A stretch of DNA of 7,377 bases from Bdellovibrionales bacterium (GTDB lineage Bacteria > Bdellovibrionota > Bdellovibrionia > Bdellovibrionales > Bdellovibrionaceae). The notes beneath the pieces are model-generated. The model saw nothing but the letters and a program-made list of their open reading frames with translations, searched no databases and was not told where the DNA came from. The position numbers and the translations under genes are program-made. The DNA lies in assembly GCA_027320785.1 (NCBI GenBank), contig DAHVKR010000058.1, positions 1 through 7,377 of the forward strand. Direction: 5' to 3'. Positions 1 to 5,586 of the stretch are shown piece after piece. How positions within the stretch are numbered: the stretch's first letter is position 1; each line of letters begins with the position of its first letter.

Positions 1-601
1 GCCTGCAGACTCTTCCTTAAGACCCTACCTTTTTGTTGGAGGTGTTCACGGTGACGAACCCGAAGGCGTTCGCCTAGCAGAAGACTTTCTCCTGTGGCTT
101 AAATCCCACTCGACTGAGCAGGATCATCCTTGGATTCTGATCCCCTGCCTCAATCCTGATGGATTTCACTCAAAACAAAGAACCAACTCGCAGGGCGTGG
201 ACCTGAATCGTAATTTTCCTTCCACGGACTGGGTCTCCTCTTCAGAAAAAAATCGCTATTACCCAGGCCCAACTCCGGCAAGTGAGCCTGAGGTCAAAGC
301 CCTCTCCCAACTCATCCAAGACATTAAACCTCAGGCCATCTTCCATTTTCACTCTTGGAAACCTTGCGTGGTTTACACGGGTGAGCCCGGAAAGCCCTAT
401 GCTGAAATTTTGACTCAGGGTAATAATTATGACTGCCATCCTGATATTGGCTACCCCACTCCCGGAAGCCTAGGACAATACGGATGGCTCGAACATCAGA
501 TTCCTGTTATTTGCTTAGAAGAGCAGGAACACTCATCCCTCGAAGAGGTCTGGCCCCACTTTCAAACAGGGCTTATCTCCTTGATTCAGGACAAAGTATG
601 A
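1..601 (+). CDS. mpaA: MpaA-like M14 zinc carboxypeptidase (murein peptide amidase), 5' truncated by the window
   Basis: Partial gene. The frame is open from base 2 to the TGA at 599-601 and the true start lies left of the window, leaving 199 codons. The M14 signature is clear: the zinc ligands His and Glu sit in VHGDEPEGV (His codon 47-49, Glu 56-58), followed by an NPDG turn, then R-x-N and GVDLNRNFP (substrate carboxylate-binding Arg), a third zinc ligand in FHFHSW (His 350-352), and a candidate catalytic Glu in ICLEEQE (518-520). The NPDG / GVDLNRNFP / SEPE / TPGS-x-G order matches E. coli MpaA, which cleaves the gamma-D-Glu-meso-DAP bond in murein tripeptide during wall recycling. The signal region cannot be seen, so cytoplasmic or exported location is unknown. 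The stop overlaps the next gene's ATG (ATGA), which suggests translational coupling. It could instead be another M14 peptidase acting on wall peptides; the family call is firm, the substrate is inferred. Confidence 0.85.
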   Translation, partial: PADSSLRPYLFVGGVHGDEPEGVRLAEDFLLWLKSHSTEQDHPWILIPCLNPDGFHSKQRTNSQGVDLNRNFPSTDWVSSSEKNRYYPGPTPASEPEVKALSQLIQDIKPQAIFHFHSWKPCVVYTGEPGKPYAEILTQGNNYDCHPDIGYPTPGSLGQYGWLEHQIPVICLEEQEHSSLEEVWPHFQTGLISLIQDKV

Positions 602-1275
602 TTAAAGCCATCGCGTTTGATTTAGACGATACCTTAATTGATACCACCCACTTATTGGTCCCCATGGCCTCACAAGCAGCCTATCAAGCCATGGCTTTAA
701 AAGGTCTGCAAACAAGCTTTGAAATTTTTGAAAATGAGCGCCGACAGGGCGCTCTATCAATGAAGCATGTCGATATCTTCCAGTCCATAGCGCAAAAATA
801 TAGCTCACAGCCTTCAGGCGAAATAGCTGAAGCTGGCATTACGACCTTCTATAACCCGCCGCTGCCAACCCATATCCCACTTCTGCCTGGAGCTCTTGAA
901 AACCTAGAATACCTCAAAGGTAAATACGCTCTCTTTCTTGTAACCAGTGGAGCCATCCCCACTCAAAAACAAAAAGCTCAGGCTACAAATGCTGAACACT
1001 ATTTTCAAAAGTCATATTTTTTAGACGGCTTCAAAAAAGAAAGAAAAAGATCGGCCTTCCAAAATATTTTGGAAACTCTCTCTCTCGAACCCCAAGAGCT
1101 TTTAGCTATTGGAAATCGGCTCTCTCAAGAAATCCATGATGCGAAAGAACTGGGGTGCACAACTTGTTATTTCAAATACGGCGAGCACGTTGGTGAAATC
1201 GCACGAAATTCTTTTGAGTTACCGGACTATACCATTGAAAAACATTCTGAAATGAGAGGCGTATGTCACCTGTAG
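598..1275 (+). CDS. HAD-superfamily hydrolase (phosphatase-like), 225 aa
   Basis: Start chosen at ATG 598. It overlaps the upstream stop as ATGA, has AGGA six bases upstream, and places the HAD motif I at the N-terminus as the family requires; a longer in-frame opening at 484 would add a non-homologous leader inside the peptidase gene. Motif I is FDLDDT (nucleophile Asp8, acid/base Asp10, Thr12). An alpha-helical cap of about residues 18-90 follows, as in subclass-I HADs. Motif II is LVTSG (Ser117), and motif III is a Lys in FKKERK (about 146-150). Motif IV reads IGNRLSQEIHDAK (171-183), where the usual GDxxxxD acids appear as Asn173 and Glu178. The family includes small phosphomonoesterases such as YjjG- and Gph-like enzymes; the substrate cannot be read from sequence. 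Its 3' end overlaps the kinase-like gene by 13 bases. It may process a product linked to the preceding peptidase, but that is only inference. Confidence 0.85.
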   Translation: MIKAIAFDLDDTLIDTTHLLVPMASQAAYQAMALKGLQTSFEIFENERRQGALSMKHVDIFQSIAQKYSSQPSGEIAEAGITTFYNPPLPTHIPLLPGALENLEYLKGKYALFLVTSGAIPTQKQKAQATNAEHYFQKSYFLDGFKKERKRSAFQNILETLSLEPQELLAIGNRLSQEIHDAKELGCTTCYFKYGEHVGEIARNSFELPDYTIEKHSEMRGVCHL

Positions 1276-3110
1276 AGTCTCAAATTTTAATGGTCGGCTG
1301 GGAACAATCTGCCGCCGATAAATGGGGAGCTCATGCCGCCGCTCAACTCAACAGCCCCAAGACTCTGGGCTATGAACTTCTAGTCGCGCCTATTCATCAT
1401 CTCCAAGATCCTCAGTTTCTTGAAGCCTATTCAAAAATGAAATTGGACAATCCCTTTCTTCAATTGATCGTGAGCTGTCCGTCTGATTTTCCAGTTAACC
1501 GACTCCATCAGCTCTACTCTCAATTTTCTATCAGCCAGCTGATAGAACCCGAAAATGACCAACAACTTGAAAAGGCGATTCTTCAAAGCTCAAGTGAGGC
1601 CCAACTTTTAAGACAAAAAGAGATGCTCACAAACTTGCAAATGGAAGAAGCTGAAAAACTCACCTCTTTGCAAAATGAACTGGAAATGCGAGTTGAGAAA
1701 AGAGCCCGCTATCTGACAGAAACAAGACGCAAGCTCTTTATCACACATGAAAGAATGGAAGCCTTTCAAAAGCTTCTGATGCAACTTCCCTCGGCGCGAT
1801 CTGTGCAAGATTTAGAAGAGCTGCTTCTTCATAATTTGTCTCGCGTCTTTGATCTTCAGTGGATCAAAATTGTTTTAAAACCTGATGATGATTCTTTTAG
1901 TCAGGAAATCAGAACCAAACTAGATTATCAAATTCATCGTCTCTTCTTGTACAACGGCCCTGAAAAAATGGGATCTCTTTTCTTGATGGCCTCTCAACCT
2001 CAAGCCTTCTCAAAAGATGAGAGTGAGTACCTACTCCAAATTGCCGAGTCCGTCTCTCTCTCTTTGGATGCCATTCACGAACTCGAAAATCTGCTCGCCA
2101 TTCGCGATCAATGGGAAAAAACATTCGAGTCCCTCTCTGATCCTCTACTTCTGATTGATCAAAACTACCAAGTCGTACAATCCAATATAAAGGCGGGAGC
2201 CTCAACACCCTCTAAATGTCATGAGTTGCTCTTTAAACGTGAGACTCCTTGTCCCGGTTGCCAAATTGGTCAGGTTTTTCAAATTCAGGTTGCCAATCAG
2301 ACTTGGGAAGTTCGAGGGCAAAAAATTGAAAACTCACCGCAAACTATTTTTGCTCATTTTTACCGAGATATAACCGAAAGCCTTGAGCTCCAAAGAAGAT
2401 GGCTTGAAACTTCTCGACTCATTGAAATGGGGACCATCAGTAGTTCGCTTGCACACGAGTTGAATAATCCACTGGCCGGCCTCCTGACCTTTGCTCAGAT
2501 GTTAAAATCCGATACCTCACCTGAGGATCCTCTCTATACAGATATTCTTGAGATTGAAAAGGGCATCCTCAAATGCCGAGATATTGTCCAAAACCTACTT
2601 GTCTATGCCCGTGACCCAAGCCTCGATCCCGAAAAAGATGTCGATCTTGTCGAACTCATGCATCAGTTTATCAAGATTCTTGAAATTCCTACGCGCACAA
2701 AAGGCTTAAAAATACGATCTCTCCTAAGTGATAAACCTATTTTATTTAAAACAAAGCCCTCCTGGCTACTCAGCGTATGGAAAACTCTTGGACTCTGGGC
2801 CGTGCAAGCTCTTGAAAAAGCTCGAACTCAAGATCCCAGTCTACGCAACGAAATACTCGTCTCTCTCTCTGAGGGGCCTACTGAAATTCAGTGGATTATT
2901 GAAATTGACTCCCTTGAGGCTGAAGAGCAAACACCGCTCAGCTTTAAAAAAATTCTTGAAGAACTTCACGGACACCTCGTATTTGAACAAGTTTTAAGCA
3001 CCTCGCGAATCTCTATGGCTGAAAAAAATTCGCTCAGTCGAGGCGATAGTCGAGGTCTCCGGGCAAAAATTTCCTTTCCCCGGGACTCCCGTCTGGCACG
3101 GAAGCCTTAA
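1263..3110 (+). CDS. Multidomain sensor histidine-kinase-like protein with degenerate ATPase domain, 615 aa
   Basis: Start at ATG 1263, inside the HAD gene, with GAGAGG three bases upstream; it keeps a beta-strand (QILMVGW) at the N-terminus. No transmembrane segment or signal peptide is visible, so it is probably cytosolic. Domains in order: a receiver-like fold with no clear phospho-acceptor Asp (about 5-112); a charged coiled coil (about 115-165); a GAF-like region (about 170-275); a PAS domain (about 285-372) with Cys319 and a CPGC pair (Cys330, Cys333); a HisKA dimerisation helix pair with an intact H-box, SSLAHELNNP (His398); and a remnant CA domain (about 460-610). The CA region keeps the general outline (LLSVWKTLGLWAVQAL, then LEELHGHL near the end) but the N-box Asn, the DxGxG box, the F-box and GxGLGL are absent. 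No frameshift explains this, because other frames do not contain the missing boxes. It lies beside an NtrC-class regulator and may be its partner, perhaps as a phosphotransferase, phosphatase or pseudokinase. Confidence 0.85.
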   Translation: MSPVESQILMVGWEQSAADKWGAHAAAQLNSPKTLGYELLVAPIHHLQDPQFLEAYSKMKLDNPFLQLIVSCPSDFPVNRLHQLYSQFSISQLIEPENDQQLEKAILQSSSEAQLLRQKEMLTNLQMEEAEKLTSLQNELEMRVEKRARYLTETRRKLFITHERMEAFQKLLMQLPSARSVQDLEELLLHNLSRVFDLQWIKIVLKPDDDSFSQEIRTKLDYQIHRLFLYNGPEKMGSLFLMASQPQAFSKDESEYLLQIAESVSLSLDAIHELENLLAIRDQWEKTFESLSDPLLLIDQNYQVVQSNIKAGASTPSKCHELLFKRETPCPGCQIGQVFQIQVANQTWEVRGQKIENSPQTIFAHFYRDITESLELQRRWLETSRLIEMGTISSSLAHELNNPLAGLLTFAQMLKSDTSPEDPLYTDILEIEKGILKCRDIVQNLLVYARDPSLDPEKDVDLVELMHQFIKILEIPTRTKGLKIRSLLSDKPILFKTKPSWLLSVWKTLGLWAVQALEKARTQDPSLRNEILVSLSEGPTEIQWIIEIDSLEAEEQTPLSFKKILEELHGHLVFEQVLSTSRISMAEKNSLSRGDSRGLRAKISFPRDSRLARKP

Positions 3111-3119
3111 TCTGTGCGG

Positions 3120-3147
3120 TTTTTTTGACAGTCCCGTCAAATTTTTT
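3120..3147 (+). terminator. Weak intrinsic terminator-like hairpin after the kinase-like gene
   Basis: TTTGAC (3124-3129) and GTCAAA (3136-3141) form a perfect 6-bp stem with a 6-base loop, followed by six T (3142-3147). The stem has only two G-C pairs, so it would be weak. Just upstream GCAC (3096-3099) and GTGC (3114-3117) could pair over a 14-base loop ahead of seven T (3120-3126), giving a second weak candidate. The hairpin covers the -35 box of the next gene's promoter, so part of the signal may be coincidental. Confidence 0.4.
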
Positions 3148-3154
3148 ATAGAAT
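3125..3154 (+). promoter_or_regulatory. Sigma-70-type promoter for the response regulator gene
   Basis: A perfect -35 box TTGACA (3125-3130) is followed after 18 bases by TAGAAT (3149-3154), one mismatch from TATAAT. An overlapping alternative -10 reading is TATAGA at 3147-3152 (16-base spacer). Transcription would begin near 3160-3162, giving a leader of about 28 bases before the preferred start at 3189. This suggests the regulator can be transcribed independently of the upstream kinase-like gene. It rests on motif match only. Confidence 0.6.
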
Positions 3155-3177
3155 TATAAACATGGAACCCACCATGG

Positions 3178-3185
3178 AAGGAAGG
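3178..3185 (+). promoter_or_regulatory. Ribosome binding site deciding the regulator start
   Basis: The purine-rich AAGGAAGG lies three bases before ATG 3189. The two earlier in-frame ATGs (3162, 3174) have no comparable site, and 3162 would coincide with the predicted transcription start. This favours 3189, which also puts the receiver domain's first strand (RILIIEDE) at residue 5. Confidence 0.6.
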
Positions 3186-3188
3186 TTC

Positions 3189-4598
3189 ATGAAATCCAGC
3201 CGTATTCTTATTATTGAAGATGAATCCAGTCTCAGGACAGCTCTCTTTAGAATGCTTGATCGTAAAGGCTATAATGTTATTACAGCCAATCGCATTGAAG
3301 AGGCTAAAATTGTTATTCAGGGCGACACTCCAGTTGATTTAGCGCTGATTGATCTCAATCTACCCGACGGAGATGGACTCGAGTTTATGGACACCCTCAA
3401 GGCTGTTCACCCTCAAGCCGAAGTTATTATTCTGACTGGGCATGGAAGTATCGAAACAGCTGTTAAAGCCACACAAAAAGGTGCCTTTCATTTCGTTACA
3501 AAGCCTTTCAATATAGATGAGCTGATGAGTGTTGTCGATAAAGCTGTCTCTCACAAAAAATTGACTCAAGAAAATCAGCAATTAAAGTCAGCTCTCAAAA
3601 CAAAACACAAGTTTGATCAAATTATTGGAAGTTCAGAAGGTATCCGGCATGTTCTTGATATGATCGAAAGAGTGGCCGACTCAGAGTCCACAGTTCTCGT
3701 AACGGGAGAGTCTGGAACAGGAAAAGAGCTCGTAGCACGCGCGATTCATACGAGCTCAAGCCGCTCGACAGGTCCCTTTATTCCTATCAACTGTGGAGCC
3801 ATTCCTGCAGAGCTTTTGGAAAGTGAACTTTTTGGTCATGTGAAAGGAGCCTTTACCGGGGCCATTTCTAATCGCGTTGGCCGCTTCGAATTGGCAGATG
3901 GTGGTACTCTTTTTCTAGATGAAATTGGTGATCTCGAACCGACTCTTCAGGTTAAAATCTTACGAGCCCTTCAGGAGCGTTGCTTCGAACCTGTTGGTTC
4001 TACAAAAACAGTACAAGTGAATGTGCGAGTTATTGCCGCAACGAATATCGATCTTGAAAGAGCCGTTGAACAAGGAAAATTTAGGGAAGATCTTTTTTAT
4101 CGCTTGAATGTTATTCCTATTCACATCCCCGCTCTACGCGAAAGAAGAAGCGATATCCCTCTTCTTCTCAGTCATTTTCTCGATCTTTATGGAAGATCCA
4201 AAGGACGAGTCCTATCAGGATTTTCAAATGAGTCCCTCGACTGTTTAGCCAACTATGCATGGCCAGGCAATATCCGAGAGCTCGAAAATCTTGTTGAGCG
4301 ACTGACAATTCTGAAAGGATCTGGAGTTGTTGAAGTCCTCGACCTCCCCACAAAGTATCGAGCCCAAGCCGCAATCGCAGTCTCAACCTCAACTCAGATG
4401 GATATTCCCGAAGAGGGAATGGATTTTAACTCCACAGTTGATGCCTTCGAAAATAATCTCATTTTAAAAGCTCTTGAAAAGACAGGGTGGAATCGAAACC
4501 AAGCAGCTGCTTTACTGCGTCTGAATCGAACAACTTTGGTTGAAAAAATTAAGAAAAAAGGGCTTCGGCCTCCTCATGATAGAGAAGACTTTATCTAG
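3189..4598 (+). CDS. NtrC-class sigma-54-dependent response regulator, 469 aa
   Basis: Three intact domains. Receiver (1-120): acidic pocket Glu10/Asp11, phospho-acceptor Asp55 in LIDLNLPDGDG, Thr83 and Lys105 (VTKPF). AAA+ central domain (about 145-385): Walker A GESGTGKE (173-180), the GAFTGA sigma-54 contact loop (220-225), Walker B GGTLFLDEIG (238-247), arginine-finger region FREDLFYRLN (298-307) and sensor II WPGNIRELENL (358-368). C-terminal Fis-type helix-turn-helix (about 425-460), with NRNQAAALLRLNRTTL as the DNA-binding helices. On phosphorylation such proteins oligomerise at upstream enhancers and use ATP hydrolysis to open RNA polymerase-sigma54 promoters. Every key residue is present, so it should be a competent activator. 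Its targets are unknown. The upstream kinase-like protein is the obvious candidate partner but may lack kinase activity. In-frame upstream ATGs at 3162 and 3174 would give 478 or 474 aa. Confidence 0.93.
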   Translation: MKSSRILIIEDESSLRTALFRMLDRKGYNVITANRIEEAKIVIQGDTPVDLALIDLNLPDGDGLEFMDTLKAVHPQAEVIILTGHGSIETAVKATQKGAFHFVTKPFNIDELMSVVDKAVSHKKLTQENQQLKSALKTKHKFDQIIGSSEGIRHVLDMIERVADSESTVLVTGESGTGKELVARAIHTSSSRSTGPFIPINCGAIPAELLESELFGHVKGAFTGAISNRVGRFELADGGTLFLDEIGDLEPTLQVKILRALQERCFEPVGSTKTVQVNVRVIAATNIDLERAVEQGKFREDLFYRLNVIPIHIPALRERRSDIPLLLSHFLDLYGRSKGRVLSGFSNESLDCLANYAWPGNIRELENLVERLTILKGSGVVEVLDLPTKYRAQAAIAVSTSTQMDIPEEGMDFNSTVDAFENNLILKALEKTGWNRNQAAALLRLNRTTLVEKIKKKGLRPPHDREDFI

Positions 4599-4600
4599 AT

Positions 4601-4634
4601 AAGTTAAGGGGCCCAAAGGGCCCCTAAGCTTTTT
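4601..4634 (+). terminator. Strong intrinsic terminator between convergent genes
   Basis: GGGGCCC (4608-4614), AAA loop, GGGCCCC (4618-4624): a perfect 7-bp all-G/C stem. It can extend outwards to 4601 and 4631 with one A/A mismatch and one G-U pair, and is followed on the plus strand by CTTTTT (T at 4630-4634). It ends the regulator transcript. The right arm shares one base with the stop codon of the minus-strand speB gene. On the minus strand the tract after the stem is only TTAACTT, so termination in that direction is less certain. Confidence 0.85.
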
Positions 4635-5559
4635 GAGCCATCAAACTCAAAAGCTCAAACATCACATCTACGCCGACTAAAGATGTCAGGTCCGATAAAT
4701 CATAGGCTGGGGAAATTTCAACGACATCCGCACCGACTAAGTTATCTATTTTAAGACCTCGCAGAATTTTTTGAGCCTCATAAGTAGTGAGTCCACCCGG
4801 AACTGGTGTTCCCGTACCGGGCGCACAAGAGGGATCTAAACAATCCACATCAAAACTAATATAGGTTGGTCCCTTTTTAAATTCAGGTAGACTGGATACA
4901 AAAACGTTAATGTTTTGTTCTCGCACATCATCCACTGTATAAGTTCGAATACCTTGATCTCGCACAAACTTTAAATCATCTCGCCCTGCCAAAGGGCCTC
5001 GCAATCCAATTTGAATCATATTCTTTGGATCCACTAGACCTTCTAAAACAGCATGTCGAGCAAAAGAACCATGGTGATACTCACAATCCCAGGCCGCCGG
5101 ATAGGTGTCCAAGTGAGCATCGAAATGAATAAAGTTGAGTGGCACACCGTAATGTTTTCTCATCGCTCGGAGTACGGGCAGAGTTGTGGAGTGATCCCCT
5201 CCTACCGCAATTGTTTTTTTCTGAGTTTTTAAAATATCCGCAATAAATTTTTCAATTTTTTCATAGGTTTGCTCTAAACTAATCGGAACAACAGAGCTAT
5301 CCCCTACGTCAGCCACCTTCAATCGATCAAAAAGTGTTATATCACGTGACCAGTGATATCCTCTTCCCAAAGAAGACATTTCCCTGACACGGGTTGGGGC
5401 AAAACGGGCCCCAGGTCGATAAGACACGCCGCCATCAAAAGGAAGTCCCAATAAGGCCACATCAAATGACTCTGTAATAGGCGCCCAAGGTAAGCGAAAG
5501 AAGGTTTTAATTTGAGAGAATCGAGGAAACTCTCGACCGCTGAGTGGCTTGTATTCCAT
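4624..5559 (-). CDS. speB: Agmatinase / ureohydrolase-family enzyme, 311 aa
   Basis: Manganese-dependent ureohydrolase fold. The dinuclear metal ligands are all visible: GGDHS (His123), FDAHLDTY (Asp147, His149, Asp151) and SFDVDCLDP (Asp237, Asp239). The CAPGTGTPVPGG loop and YHHGS (His163) are typical of agmatinases rather than arginases. Length about 311 aa is normal for SpeB. Agmatinase turns agmatine into putrescine and urea in the cytoplasm; related enzymes use guanidinobutyrate or other guanidino compounds, so the exact substrate is not certain, and no arginine decarboxylase lies in the window. Start placed at 5559 because GGAGGT lies four bases upstream. A start at 5571 (adding MEVP) would be preceded by a poor site and would contain that Shine-Dalgarno as codons. 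It faces the regulator gene convergently and is divergent from mutY. Confidence 0.9.
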   Translation of the reverse strand: MEYKPLSGREFPRFSQIKTFFRLPWAPITESFDVALLGLPFDGGVSYRPGARFAPTRVREMSSLGRGYHWSRDITLFDRLKVADVGDSSVVPISLEQTYEKIEKFIADILKTQKKTIAVGGDHSTTLPVLRAMRKHYGVPLNFIHFDAHLDTYPAAWDCEYHHGSFARHAVLEGLVDPKNMIQIGLRGPLAGRDDLKFVRDQGIRTYTVDDVREQNINVFVSSLPEFKKGPTYISFDVDCLDPSCAPGTGTPVPGGLTTYEAQKILRGLKIDNLVGADVVEISPAYDLSDLTSLVGVDVMFELLSLMAQKA

Positions 5560-5563
5560 GGGG

Positions 5564-5569
5564 ACCTCC
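5564..5569 (-). promoter_or_regulatory. Shine-Dalgarno site choosing the speB start
   Basis: On the minus strand GGAGGT is followed by CCCC and then ATG (5559-5557). This consensus site favours the inner start over the ATG at 5571, whose own upstream sequence (CTTATTTCTA) has no purine-rich site. The 4-base spacing is slightly short. Confidence 0.55.
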
Positions 5570-5586
5570 ATTAGAAATAAGAGAAC

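Noticed and set aside
484..597. N-terminal extension of the HAD gene from ATG 484
   Set aside because: It lies wholly inside the peptidase gene in another frame, and the HAD motif I would then start about 45 residues in; ATG 598 has a ribosome site and the ATGA overlap.
1076..2870. CT dinucleotide runs of about 11 bases (1076-1086, 2053-2063, 2860-2870) as phase-variation tracts
   Set aside because: They are short and encode ordinary Ser/Leu codons, fitting the C/T-rich codon use of the plus strand; five repeats is below what usually supports slippage switching.
2728..2997. Open frame overlapping the kinase CA region, considered as a frameshifted continuation carrying the missing ATPase boxes
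   Set aside because: Its translation is Leu/Lys/Ser-rich with no N, G1 or G2 box, so it does not rescue the domain and is a shadow frame.
3094..3110. Possible sigma-54 promoter: TGGCACG is a perfect -24 element upstream of an NtrC-class regulator
   Set aside because: The -12 GC should fall at 3107-3108, where the sequence is TT; the nearest GC (3104-3105) is three bases too close. It also lies in the last codons of the kinase-like gene.
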